DNA of 64,000 bases from RGIG3178 sp963674495 (GTDB taxonomy: Bacteria; Bacillota; Clostridia; Christensenellales; QAND01). A program made the position numbers and the translations under genes. Below are positions 52,721-61,652 of this stretch, one piece after another; the first letter of the stretch is position 1, and the number at the start of each line of letters is the position of its first letter. Location: assembly GCA_963674495.2 (NCBI GenBank), contig CAXXLG010000001.1, positions 372,001 to 436,000 on the forward strand, in the 5' to 3' direction. Under the pieces are notes generated by a model, which saw only the letters and a program-made list of their open reading frames with translations, had not been told where the DNA came from and made no database searches.

Positions 52721-52743
52721 CTGGCAACCATTTGGCAACCCTG
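52721..52743 (+). repeat. Right arm-type repeats (TGGCAACC)
   Basis: Two TGGCAACC copies, 11 bases apart, in the same orientation as the left-end copies (24442-24474). They lie about 105 bases inside attR. Confidence 0.6.
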
Positions 52744-52847
52744 GCTACAAAACTGGGTAATATCTGGTGATTGCGATAGGCTTAAATATGCCTATAAATG
52801 GGCACTATTGGGACTTCGCGATATCATGGGATGCCGTTTTAGAATGG

Positions 52848-52892
52848 CTCTTAATCAGGGTGTCCAGGGTTCGAGCCCCTGAAGATCCACCA
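52848..52892 (+). repeat. attR core (partial copy of tRNA-Lys 3' end)
   Basis: 45 bases identical to the end of tRNA-Lys(CTT) at 24329-24373, without a 5' half, so not a functional tRNA. It marks the right boundary of the element. Confidence 0.93.
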
Positions 52893-52918
52893 TGTTAGAA
52901 CTGTATCTTTGATACAAT

Positions 52919-52945
52919 GAAGAAGCCCTTAAATAGGGCTTCTTC
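52919..52945 (+). terminator. Hairpin downstream of attR
   Basis: GAAGAAGCCC and GGGCTTCTTC, a perfect 10-bp stem. It is probably the original terminator of the tRNA cluster, now separated from it by the element. The T-run is weak. Confidence 0.55.
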
Positions 52946-53070
52946 GCGTCCTGCCGAGAGAAAGGAATGCGAATTTGGAGGGGGCAAAGGACGCCTTTTT
53001 TAAGGTTATTTAAAGGCCCCTGCACACCTCTGCATACATAATCCAATACAATGTGTTTAGAATGTTGTAA

Positions 53071-53102
53071 AGGGGGTTGATTCCCCGCGCCTCCGCCAGC
53101 CA
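53071..53102 (+). other. tRNA/tmRNA-like 3' end scar
   Basis: AGGGGGTTGATTCCCC resembles a T-arm with one base missing, followed by GCGCCTCCGCCAGCCA, which ends like an acceptor. No 5' half is nearby. It could be an attachment-site scar from another element. The rest of 52946-53275 holds only the ribosome binding site of the next gene. Confidence 0.3.
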
Positions 53103-53275
53103 TAAGTCCCGATTTCTAAATTGGGATTGTGGCTTTTAATTTATTTTATGATAAAATATATAAAATTGGAGAGATAACTCCAAATCAGACAAATCAGAGG
53201 AATCACAGGAATATGACATTAGAACCGTCCCACTGTTTTCCGAAGATATATCCTGTTTTCAGAGAGGAGAATACA

Positions 53276-53797
53276 ATGCATCCATGGAATTTCGGGTGGT
53301 CGGCAATCGCTGCTATCGGACAAGTATTGGGGGCACTATTCACAGCAGCTGCTGTGTGGTTAGTACTTCGCCCATATATTAAACGAATAACTTTGAACTT
53401 GACGTATGATGCGTATAAGGTTGGAAAGAAAGAGGAAGTCTTACTTGTTTCAAATGAGAGCTTTCATACAATAACATTAGTCAAATTTGGTGTGTACTTG
53501 AATCGCCATAGAATAGATAGTGGTAAATTAGATATTGAGTTAAAAGAGATTCCATTAACTGTATATGCAAATTCATGCGTTAAGATCACAAAGTGCATAG
53601 TTAAGGGACCGGAAATTCGCGAAGAGAGAATTTACACGCTTCTGGGGTTCTGTTTATTGGGCAAAGAAAATCCGTACCAGCTGAACAGAGATAATCCTAA
53701 AGTATATTTTTATGTAGAAGATACATGTGGTAAAGAATATAAAACCTTTATTGGAAAACGAAAAGATATTATCACGAGATATGGAATAACAATATGA
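53276..53797 (+). CDS. Unknown protein with one membrane segment
   Basis: About 173 residues. One hydrophobic helix (GWSAIAAIGQVLGALFTAAAVWLVL, split here as residues 6-30) is followed by a soluble beta-rich domain. The start ATG 53276 has GAGAGGAGAA upstream. I do not recognise the family. It is similar in plan to small membrane proteins found beside phage-defence and toxin genes, but nothing in the sequence proves such a role. AT-rich, like the rest of this island. Confidence 0.55.
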   Translation: MHPWNFGWSAIAAIGQVLGALFTAAAVWLVLRPYIKRITLNLTYDAYKVGKKEEVLLVSNESFHTITLVKFGVYLNRHRIDSGKLDIELKEIPLTVYANSCVKITKCIVKGPEIREERIYTLLGFCLLGKENPYQLNRDNPKVYFYVEDTCGKEYKTFIGKRKDIITRYGITI

Positions 53798-53875
53798 TCT
53801 ATTAGTAAGGCTTTCAAGCTTTCATTTTTGGTAGCACAATTTATATAAGTAAAGATTAAAAAAGGAGGGAAATAA

Positions 53876-54352
53876 ATGCATCTTGAAAATGAGATGAATA
53901 TTGACTATCAGCTTCATAAAAGTTTTTATGGGAAGATTGCTATTAGAACAGCTATTGATTTAGACGATAGAATTAAAGAGCAATTCAAACTTGCTACGAT
54001 TGCTTTAGCCCAACAACTTAGAGAAGAAGGTATACCAATTAAAAGAAAGTGTAGTTGCATCTTTATTGATTCAGACAGTTTTACTCTCAACCTTTCTAAA
54101 AAAGCATATGCGGAATATAGGAGTATATGTGTATTTGGAATACACAGATGGCCAAAGATTTTACAGAATAATAGCCATATACTTTGTACTATTCTCGAAG
54201 AACTTTGCCATTACTATTACGATTTAGAAGATGGGGTTGAAATACAATATAAGGTAATTGATATTGCTAAAAAAGTATATCCAACAATTAAACACGAAAA
54301 TTACTATACAACATTAGAAATTGATAAGCTAAAAGCTTTAAGAGAGGATTAG
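53876..54352 (+). CDS. Unknown protein with EELCH motif
   Basis: 158 residues, soluble, preceded by an excellent AAAAAAGGAGGG. The segment ILEELCHYYYD (about residue 110) recalls the helix of zinc peptidases of the ImmA/IrrE kind, but the first His of HExxH is Glu, so zinc binding would need another ligand. No family is recognised. It lies 80 bases after the membrane protein on the same strand. Confidence 0.55.
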   Translation: MHLENEMNIDYQLHKSFYGKIAIRTAIDLDDRIKEQFKLATIALAQQLREEGIPIKRKCSCIFIDSDSFTLNLSKKAYAEYRSICVFGIHRWPKILQNNSHILCTILEELCHYYYDLEDGVEIQYKVIDIAKKVYPTIKHENYYTTLEIDKLKALRED

Positions 54353-54665
54353 TGGTACATGGGAGATTTTACCGTTTTATATTACCATTTTGGATTAGTA
54401 AACTATCATCACCTCAAACCCACCTGCACAAATCTAACCATCACTGTTTTGCAGACAAAACGCTATGTAGATTTGATATCCCCTCTGAGTGCCCAAAATG
54501 AGAAGTTTCCAGAACCTTCCACCATAATGTTGAAGACAATGCCAACATTTACTATAATAGATAAGTGCATTAACATTCCTGTTCAGGGCAGGTCAAAAGC
54601 CAGGGATTGTTATAAGCACTACATCGCTCAAAAACTTGGCCGTGTGTTAAGAACGTAAGCACAGA

Positions 54666-54761
54666 AATACGAAGATCTGCCGGGCACTGCGCGTCGATAT
54701 TGACGACATTATTAAAGTGGTGCCTTATATAAAGAAAAGCGAGCGAGGAAACAATTTATGA
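54666..54761 (+). pseudogene. Remnant of a small XRE-type regulator
   Basis: The frame reads ICRALRVDIDDIIKVVPY and stops at 54759-54761, which matches the C-terminal helix of YozG-like XRE proteins (KICxALxCxxxDIxE). The HTH part is missing. The short frame upstream (54359-54658) shows no domain and I do not call it a gene. Confidence 0.45.
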
Positions 54762-54785
54762 AAATAGTCAGCCTGTGGAGATATG

Positions 54786-55508
54786 ATGGATAAGGGAAAC
54801 CCTGTATTGATGAAATCAAAGCACCGCGTTCAAAAGCACGGCGAAGTCTTTACGCCCCAATGGGTAATTGATAAGATGATTGCCATTCCAGGGATCAAGG
54901 AAAAGACTGAAGACGTATTTGCAACTTTTCTCGAACCGAGTGCTGGCGAGGGAGCATTTTTGCTCGCTATCGAAGATATGAAATTGCGCTTTATCACGGA
55001 TAATTACAGTATAGATTCATGGGATCGATATGCGCTTTGGGCATTATCGAGCATCTATGGCATTGAGTATTTGGAAGACAATTTGGATGTGGCCAGACAA
55101 AACATGCTCGAACTATTCTTGAATTACTACGAAACCGTACACAATGCTCAGATGTCTGAACAGTCAGATCTATATAAATCAGCACGGACGATCATCTGGG
55201 CGAATGTTGTGCAGGGAGATACACTTATGTATAAGAACCTGTTTGGAGAATGCATCACCTTTAGTCATTGGGAGAGGGTTTCCGATACACTTTGTAAGGT
55301 GCAGCGATCTCTCTTTACTTACTCATCCCTACTCACCGATGACAAACAAGAAAACAGCGGCACACAGCTGAGTTGGCTTGAAACGAAAGAAAAGATTGGC
55401 ATTATCACAACGATTGATAGTGGCGAAGAAGATACCCTGCAAACGCAGCGGTATGCGATTGTAGACATTAAACAGGTGTGGAGGGAAGAAAAAGAAAATG
55501 TCGAATAA
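54786..55508 (+). CDS. N6-adenine methyltransferase, N-terminal half (SAM-binding part)
   Basis: About 240 residues. KHGEVFTPQWVIDKM (about 13-27) is the usual lead-in of gamma-class N6-adenine methylases, and FLEPSAGEGAFLLAI (about 47) is motif I, the SAM site. The protein ends before the catalytic motif IV. The next gene starts inside its last 11 bases and opens with NPPY, so the enzyme is split into two chains at the junction between motifs I-III and IV-VIII. The pair belongs to a restriction-modification-like operon with the helicase protein downstream. Confidence 0.78.
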   Translation: MDKGNPVLMKSKHRVQKHGEVFTPQWVIDKMIAIPGIKEKTEDVFATFLEPSAGEGAFLLAIEDMKLRFITDNYSIDSWDRYALWALSSIYGIEYLEDNLDVARQNMLELFLNYYETVHNAQMSEQSDLYKSARTIIWANVVQGDTLMYKNLFGECITFSHWERVSDTLCKVQRSLFTYSSLLTDDKQENSGTQLSWLETKEKIGIITTIDSGEEDTLQTQRYAIVDIKQVWREEKENVE

Positions 55509-56538
55509 ATTCAAATTTGATGTTGTCATAGGCAACCCTCCTTATCAGGAAGAAACTGAAAGCGAATCTACACGCGCATTACCAATCTATCATAAATTTA
55601 TGGATGAGGCTTATAAAATTGCTGAACGGGTTAGCCTGATAACACCTGCCCGATTTCTTTTTAATGCGGGATATACGCCTAAAGAATGGAATAACAAGAT
55701 GCTGAAAGACGAGCATCTGAAAGTCGAATACTATGAACAAGATAGTTCAAAAGTTTTTGCGAATACTGATATTAAAGGTGGAGTTGCGATTACTTATAGG
55801 GATTCGAATATTCATTTTGGAGCGATAGGAGTATTTTCTGTTTTCCCAGAATTGGCAAGTCTATTAAAAAAGGTATTGGCACAATGCAGCGAGAGTTTTA
55901 GCAGTATTATTAGCGGTCAACTCATCTATAAATACACAGACAAAGTGAGTGAAGATTATCCCGCGGTTTCCGGCGTATCTATGCAGAATGGGAAATATCT
56001 TTTCAGAACCAATGCGTTTGATAAACTCAGCGTTATATTTTTTGATAAAAAACCCGATGACGGATATGAATACATCCAAATATTGGGACTACAAAATAAC
56101 AAGCGGGTCTATAAATGGGTTCGTCGTGATTACATTTCAGACCATGAGAGTTTAGAAAAATATAAAGTGTTTATACCTGCAGCAAATGGCAGCGGTGCTC
56201 TTGGGGAAGTGCTTAGTACCCCTCTGATAGGCACCCCTCTGATAGGCACTACGCAAACATTTTTGACCATCGGATCATACGAGACAAAAGATGAGGCCAG
56301 TGCCGTCCTCAAATATGTGTGCTCTAAGTTTGCCCGCGCGTTGTTAGGAGTCTTAAAGGTTACGCAGCATAATACTTCAAAAAAATGGAAATATGTTCCT
56401 CTACAAGATTTCACCTCTGCATCCGATATTGACTGGTCGCGGCCAATTCCCGAAATAGACTGGCAACTATACAAAAAATACGGGCTTGCCGAAATGGAAA
56501 TTGAGTTCATCGAATCGCATGTAAAGGAGATGGAATAA
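55498..56538 (+). CDS. N6-adenine methyltransferase, C-terminal half (catalytic and target recognition)
   Basis: 346 residues. It begins MSNKFKFDVVIGNPPYQEE: motif IV NPPY is at residue 13, where a complete enzyme would have it near 150. LITPARFLFNAG and KGGVAITYR follow as in Eco57I-type methylases, and the C-terminal half is probably the target recognition domain. A 15-bp tandem duplication at about 56217-56247 gives GTPLIGTPLIGT in that region. The start overlaps the upstream gene by 11 bases; the end overlaps the helicase gene by one base. It should work only as a heterodimer. Confidence 0.8.
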   Translation: MSNKFKFDVVIGNPPYQEETESESTRALPIYHKFMDEAYKIAERVSLITPARFLFNAGYTPKEWNNKMLKDEHLKVEYYEQDSSKVFANTDIKGGVAITYRDSNIHFGAIGVFSVFPELASLLKKVLAQCSESFSSIISGQLIYKYTDKVSEDYPAVSGVSMQNGKYLFRTNAFDKLSVIFFDKKPDDGYEYIQILGLQNNKRVYKWVRRDYISDHESLEKYKVFIPAANGSGALGEVLSTPLIGTPLIGTTQTFLTIGSYETKDEASAVLKYVCSKFARALLGVLKVTQHNTSKKWKYVPLQDFTSASDIDWSRPIPEIDWQLYKKYGLAEMEIEFIESHVKEME

Positions 56539-59500
56539 TGGTCAGCACGAAGATTAGAACTATCGATCAAACAAGCCCCACCATCTACGCTTACACCACT
56601 CCGAACAATCTGTCAAAAAAGGGATGGGTCAAGATCGGCTATACGGATCGCGATGCTCAGACGCGCATCAAGGAGCAGACGCATACTGCCGATATACAAT
56701 ACGAATTGCTCTGGGCACACGATGCAAGATATGACGGCGGTGAGTATTTTACCGATAATGACTTTCATTGGTACTTGATGCAATGCGGTATTGAACGGGG
56801 CAATTTTCAGTACTCAGGAAGGTTGTCTGAGTGGTTTTATTTCGGCGAGGGAAAAGAGAAGCAAGCTGAAGAGCTGTTTAAGAAATTCGTATTCAAAGAT
56901 TACAGTCAGATACAGTCTCCCGCTCAGGGGATACAATACCAGCTCCGGGAGGAGCAAGCCGATGCTGTTGAGCGTACACTCGCGTATTTGAAATCAGAGA
57001 AGGAACCGACGGAATTTCTTTGGAATGCAAAACCGCGTTTTGGAAAGACCCTTGCGACATATGATTTTATCTGTAAGGACAATTTCACCAATGTCCTGAT
57101 AGTCACCAATCGTCCAGCAATCGCAAATTCTTGGTATGACGATTTTGTAAAATTTATAAAATGGCAAGAACCCTATATGTTCTTCATTTCCGAAACCAAT
57201 GCTCTGAAGAAAACAGCCGCATTATCACGAAAAGAGTATCAAAAGACTCTATTGAATTCCAACAATGCGGATTTGAGCAAAATCAAGCAAATAGCCTTTG
57301 TGAGTCTGCAAGATTTGAAGGGATCAATCTTTTTTGGCGGCAGCATTGAAAAGCTCGAGTGGGTAGCCGGAACCAAATGGGAGTTGCTCGTCGTTGATGA
57401 GGCACATGAAGGGGTGGATACATCAAAGACCGATTGGGCATTTTCAAGAATAATACGGAAGTTCACGCTGCATATGTCCGGGACTCCCTTTAAAGCCATC
57501 GCAAACAGCAAATTCAGCGCGGAGCAAATATACAACTGGTCATATGCCGACGAGCAGGAAAAAAAGAATAACTGGGACTACGATAAGGGCAGCAATCCGT
57601 ATGAGCCATTGCCTCAGCTCAATATGTTTACCTTCCAGCTCTCTGCGATGATAGAAAAGAAACTTCTTGAAGGGCAGACCATAGGGGAAACAACTTATGA
57701 TTTTGCGTTCGATCTAAATGAGTTCTTCTCTGTCGAAGAAGGCAAGACAACTTTCAAGCACGAGAAGGACGTAAAACGTTGGCTGGAGAGGTTGACGAAA
57801 AACGAAAAGTATCCGTTCTCGACTCCTGATCTGCGAAGGGAGCTGAAACATACGTTTTGGCTGCTCGACAGGGTTGACAGCGCGAAGGCATTAGCTAAAT
57901 TACTTCACAATGATGCAGTATTCATGCATTACGAAATCATTATCGCTGCCGGGGATGGCAGGGATCTCTCCGAGGAATCCGAGGACTTTGTCTCAAATGA
58001 AAAGAGCTACGATAAGGTATATAAGGCCATAGCCGAAAACGAGTACACAATTACGATCAGCGTCGGGCAGCTTACCACTGGCGTGACCATACCCGAATGG
58101 ACAGCGGTAATGATGCTGAGCAATGTCGCCAGTCCGGCACTATATATGCAAGCAGCATTCCGCTCACAAAACCCTTATCACTACGAGAAAAACGGCAAAT
58201 ACTACAAAAAAGAAAACGCCTATATTTTCGACTTTGCCCCTGATCGCACCTTGGTGATGCTTGATGACTTTGCAAATAAGCTTGTTGGTGATGCCAGCGT
58301 TAATGGCAACGATCGCCTGGAGAATATCAAAAGGCTGCTCAATTTCTTTCCTGTTATAGGTGAGGATGAATACGGTACTATGGTGCCTTTAGACGCAAAT
58401 CAGGTGCTCACAATTCCAAGAACCATCTTGGCGACAGAGGTTGTCAAGCGCGGCTTTATGAGCAACTTGTTATTTGCCAATATTTCTGGGGTCTTCGCTT
58501 TGCCAAAAGAGATCGTTGACAGCATCTTGAGCGAGCTTCCGGTCGAAAAACAAGGGAAAAAGTATACGTCTGCACCCCCGGTTGATTTGACAGGGGTAGA
58601 GATCGACGAAGAAGGCAATGTGATAGTGCCACCTGAGGCTTTGATAAACAAACAAAAAGAGTTGTTTGGAGGTAAAGTATATGATATCTCGCCAGTAACA
58701 GATGCCATTGAACAGTCCTTCACGGATGTTCCATCAAACTCCCAGGTTCCACAGAGTATCACCGCCAAGATAGTTGATGTTACTATGGATTTAGCGAAAC
58801 CAATCATCGTGGACACAGTCAAGACCGGCTTTAAATTGACAAATGCGCAAGCTAATAAGGTTGAAAAAAGTCTCAAGGATGCTATTACCGAAAAAATAAC
58901 GAAAATCGAAAACGAAAACTACCAGAAACAATTCGCGGTCAAGCAGAAGGCTAACGAGGAAATCAAGGTCGTGGAAGAGTCGCTAAGGGAAGATGAGCTC
59001 GAATCGGCTATCAAAGAGATAGAAACCAAGCAGCAAGCGGAATTTGATAGATTGCATGCTGAGTTTACAAAGAACCTCAACGAGACAATCAGAGAAACCA
59101 TCGAAGAGCAGCAGACAATACAGGTGGAGGAACAAGCAAGGATCAAGGCGCAGAAAAATAAGGATTCCAAGGAAGAAGAGGTCCGAAGTCATCTTCGCGG
59201 TTTTGCCCGAACAATTCCCAGTTTTCTGATGGCATATGGAGAGCGGGATACAAAACTAAGAAATTTTGACAACTATACCCCTGATGAAGTATTTCTTGAA
59301 GTAACCGGAATCACGGAGGAGCGATTCAGATTCTTACGAGATGGCGGGGCATATATCGACGAAAAGACTGGTGAAGAAAAGCATTTTACCGGAGGGCTGT
59401 TCAACGAAATTGTTTTCGATGAGGCGATACAGGAATTCATAAATATTCGAGAAAGACTCGCGGATTATTTTGATGAATCCCATGAAGAGGATGTTTTCAA

Positions 59501-59921
59501 CTATATTCCTCCGCAGGAGACCAATCAGATTTTCACGCCGAAACAAGTAGTAAAAATGATGGTACAAAAACTTGAGGATGAGGATCCGCAAGTATTTGAA
59601 GACCCAGACAAGACCTTTATTGATTTATTCATGAAGTCTGGACTTTACATCACAGAATTAGTAAAACGCCTTTTTAACAACCCAGTAATGAAAGAGAAGA
59701 TACCTGATAACGACGAGCGATTAAAGCACATTCTTGAAAAGCAACTGTATGGGCTTGCACCCAGCGATATTATCTTTCACATAGCAACGAACTATATTTT
59801 CAGTTTTGATACGGAAAAAAGAATTAGTCGTGAGCATTTCAAGAGCGTCGATACCAGACCTGCTGTCAATGACGGGAAACTTGATGAACTATTGGCTGCG
59901 ACATTCGATGACTTGAATTGA
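56538..59921 (+). CDS. GIY-YIG-like/SF2 helicase/degenerate-methylase fusion, restriction subunit candidate
   Basis: 1127 residues. N-terminus (about 10-125): T5orf172-type GIY-YIG-like domain with IYAYTT, KIGYTDRDAQTRIKEQ and a LSEWFYF end. Helicase (about 135-620): AKPRFGKT (Walker A, about 164), VVDEAHEG (DEAH, about 285), HMSGTPFKA, and MQAAFRSQNPY (motif VI, about 536). A coiled coil spans about 770-880. C-terminus (about 995-1127): IFTPKQVVKMMV, then FIDLFMKSGLY in the place of methylase motif I, a degenerate SAM site with no NPPY after it. It follows the split methylase with a one-base overlap, so it is likely the DNA-translocating nuclease of the same system. Confidence 0.78.
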   Translation: MVSTKIRTIDQTSPTIYAYTTPNNLSKKGWVKIGYTDRDAQTRIKEQTHTADIQYELLWAHDARYDGGEYFTDNDFHWYLMQCGIERGNFQYSGRLSEWFYFGEGKEKQAEELFKKFVFKDYSQIQSPAQGIQYQLREEQADAVERTLAYLKSEKEPTEFLWNAKPRFGKTLATYDFICKDNFTNVLIVTNRPAIANSWYDDFVKFIKWQEPYMFFISETNALKKTAALSRKEYQKTLLNSNNADLSKIKQIAFVSLQDLKGSIFFGGSIEKLEWVAGTKWELLVVDEAHEGVDTSKTDWAFSRIIRKFTLHMSGTPFKAIANSKFSAEQIYNWSYADEQEKKNNWDYDKGSNPYEPLPQLNMFTFQLSAMIEKKLLEGQTIGETTYDFAFDLNEFFSVEEGKTTFKHEKDVKRWLERLTKNEKYPFSTPDLRRELKHTFWLLDRVDSAKALAKLLHNDAVFMHYEIIIAAGDGRDLSEESEDFVSNEKSYDKVYKAIAENEYTITISVGQLTTGVTIPEWTAVMMLSNVASPALYMQAAFRSQNPYHYEKNGKYYKKENAYIFDFAPDRTLVMLDDFANKLVGDASVNGNDRLENIKRLLNFFPVIGEDEYGTMVPLDANQVLTIPRTILATEVVKRGFMSNLLFANISGVFALPKEIVDSILSELPVEKQGKKYTSAPPVDLTGVEIDEEGNVIVPPEALINKQKELFGGKVYDISPVTDAIEQSFTDVPSNSQVPQSITAKIVDVTMDLAKPIIVDTVKTGFKLTNAQANKVEKSLKDAITEKITKIENENYQKQFAVKQKANEEIKVVEESLREDELESAIKEIETKQQAEFDRLHAEFTKNLNETIRETIEEQQTIQVEEQARIKAQKNKDSKEEEVRSHLRGFARTIPSFLMAYGERDTKLRNFDNYTPDEVFLEVTGITEERFRFLRDGGAYIDEKTGEEKHFTGGLFNEIVFDEAIQEFINIRERLADYFDESHEEDVFNYIPPQETNQIFTPKQVVKMMVQKLEDEDPQVFEDPDKTFIDLFMKSGLYITELVKRLFNNPVMKEKIPDNDERLKHILEKQLYGLAPSDIIFHIATNYIFSFDTEKRISREHFKSVDTRPAVNDGKLDELLAATFDDLN

Positions 59922-60071
59922 AATAGTTATGATGAAACACTGGGACGATTTGCAGCGCGTCCTAAAAACTCGAAGGTATTTAGTAAAGTATCCCGGTGGA
60001 ATTAAACGGTTTCTTCGGAACGGCATCCGAATGCAACAGGTGCTTTTTTAGGTATGACCTTACGCCATTAA

Positions 60072-60180
60072 TGTATCCAGGTGCTAAATTAGAAGCAAGC
60101 AACTATTTTGGGTGTTGGACCTATTAGATATGATAGTGACACAGGGCTTTTATAGCCCAACGAAAGGTAGAAGTAAAAAG
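60072..60180 (-). pseudogene. Decayed IS3 transposase end
   Basis: Minus-strand reading gives LGYKSPVSLSYLIGPTPKIVASN, homologous to the last residues of the OrfB at 24668 (RYRCPVPQAYVIGSTPKMATGS in register), followed by a TGTATCC end like the IS inverted repeat. Only the 3' end of the IS remains. The other bases between 59922 and 60281 show nothing else. Confidence 0.7.
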
Positions 60181-60281
60181 GTATGGAGCGCGAGGCGAAT
60201 CGTGTCAAAGCGTGTCGAAAAATGGAAATATGAATAACCCAAAAAACAATAAATCTAATTCATCAAAGGAGGAAGAGTTAA

Positions 60282-61634
60282 ATGGTTAAAGATGAATATA
60301 TTCGATTCCTAAAAACACTCATCACTGATGAAGCCGAGAATGATGTGCTCAGAATCGCGAATCTTGTGCTCCAAAATATTGAAACTTTAATTCCTCTCAC
60401 AACTGGGCATGGCCAACGTATAAAAAAGATAGTTGATTTGGCAAAAACTCATTGGGTAACAATTAGTGCTGATATTCAATTTTCTAAAGAGCAAAAGGTG
60501 GAGCAATATTATCCGGTTACTCAATTAAAAAGTCTATCTGTTGGTCCGTTTCGGGGCTTTGCAAAACAAGAAGGATTCACCCTTGCAAGCCAGTTGGTGT
60601 TGATATACGGCCCCAATGGGACGGGGAAATCATGTTTTTGTGAGGCATTAGAGTATTGTCTTTTGGGCAATGTCATCGATGCGTATAATAAACGTTTCCC
60701 CAATCAAGAAAAATACTTGACAAATGCTCACACCGGAAAATTTGTTAAACCGATATTGATAGGCGTAGACAAGGAAGAAACGGATGCACTGATAGATCCA
60801 AATGAAACCATTTATCGCTTTTGCTTTATAGAAAAAAACCGAATTGACAATTTTTCTCGAATTGCCGCACAAACACCTGCCAAACAAACAGAAATCATAT
60901 CAACGCTATTTGGCTTAGATGACTTTGCAGAGTTCGTCCGTAATTTTACAGTGTCGATGGATGACTATATTGACCTTGAAGGTGAATTGTCTAAAGTGTT
61001 AGATAAAAAAAGAGAAGAACTTTCTGGTTATCGTCAAAATTTGGATATCCATATTCCCAAATATAAAGAAACACTGGATGAAGAAGATGAAAAATTGGCA
61101 AATAGATATAAGCCGGACTATACTTTTAAATCAATGGATCTTGAGTTGAATGGCTCAACAGAGCAGCGGGGTTTAATCGTTGCATTGGAAGCCGGTCTGA
61201 GAAAGCCAGTCGGTAGTGAAAGTGAAGTAACCCTTGATGGTTTGAAAGCTTTGGAGAGATCAGTTAATGACGAAATCCAAGTTTTAGTAGAGAACAGAAA
61301 TGAATTGACTAACGCAAGTCAAGAAATTTCATATAAACAACTTTTTAATGCAGTTCTTCAAGTAAAGGAAGATAATCTCGAGCAATGTCCAGTCTGTCAA
61401 ACGCCACTCTTAAAAGTAGCAAAAGACCCTTATATATACGCCGAAGCTGAATTAGAAAAACTCCAGCATTTAGGTGAACTACAAGAATCTACAAAGGTAT
61501 TGGAAACAGGTCTCATTAACCAACTGCAGAAAGTATCAAAGATTATTTATACATGTTGTTCAAGTATTCCTGAAGAAAACCCACTTAGTATTTATCAAAT
61601 ACCTGAAGATAAAATACCTACGATTGATTGGTAA
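60282..61634 (+). CDS. SMC-like ATPase, N-terminal part (ends at an in-frame stop)
   Basis: 450 residues. A leading helical region (1-70) is followed by the ABC/SMC head: LSVGPFRGF, then Walker A IYGPNGTGKSCF (about 109), an FIEKNRIDNFSR segment, and a coiled coil interrupted by CPVCQTPL (about 369), a zinc-hook-like CxxC. It ends at TAA 61632-61634. The frame continues after that codon without another stop (six codons, then ATG 61653), and the signature and Walker B lie there. So this is the first half of one protein of about 873 codons with a nonsense codon. AAAGGAGG precedes the ATG. Confidence 0.8.
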   Translation: MVKDEYIRFLKTLITDEAENDVLRIANLVLQNIETLIPLTTGHGQRIKKIVDLAKTHWVTISADIQFSKEQKVEQYYPVTQLKSLSVGPFRGFAKQEGFTLASQLVLIYGPNGTGKSCFCEALEYCLLGNVIDAYNKRFPNQEKYLTNAHTGKFVKPILIGVDKEETDALIDPNETIYRFCFIEKNRIDNFSRIAAQTPAKQTEIISTLFGLDDFAEFVRNFTVSMDDYIDLEGELSKVLDKKREELSGYRQNLDIHIPKYKETLDEEDEKLANRYKPDYTFKSMDLELNGSTEQRGLIVALEAGLRKPVGSESEVTLDGLKALERSVNDEIQVLVENRNELTNASQEISYKQLFNAVLQVKEDNLEQCPVCQTPLLKVAKDPYIYAEAELEKLQHLGELQESTKVLETGLINQLQKVSKIIYTCCSSIPEENPLSIYQIPEDKIPTIDW

Positions 61635-61652
61635 GACTCTCTATATGAGCGA

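Larger units (their letters stand above)
24329..52892. mobile_element. Integrated mobile element (about 28.5 kb) at tRNA-Lys(CTT)
   Basis: It is bounded by the exact 45-bp repeats and contains its own tyrosine integrase (47614-48795) near the right end. Both ends carry internal TGGCAACC repeats that look like integrase arm sites. Cargo: IS3 element, LysR-AOR-aldolase catabolic cassette, Gabija defence pair, PIN protein, and an ABC exporter. Core: integrase, divergent repressors, primase-helicase, iteron field, methylase. There are no capsid, terminase, tail or conjugation genes, so it is more like a phage satellite or an integrative mobilisable element than a prophage or ICE. Confidence 0.85.

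Noticed and set aside
24374..52847. Complete prophage or ICE
   Set aside because: No terminase, portal, capsid, tail, lysis, relaxase or type IV secretion genes are present between the att repeats.
52855..53103. Minus-strand frame ending in LEPWTP next to attR
   Set aside because: Antisense of the tRNA-Lys 3' copy, a frequent false annotation.
54359..54658. 99-residue frame between the EELCH gene and the methylase
   Set aside because: No ribosome binding site and no recognisable fold; the sequence after it is a decayed XRE gene.
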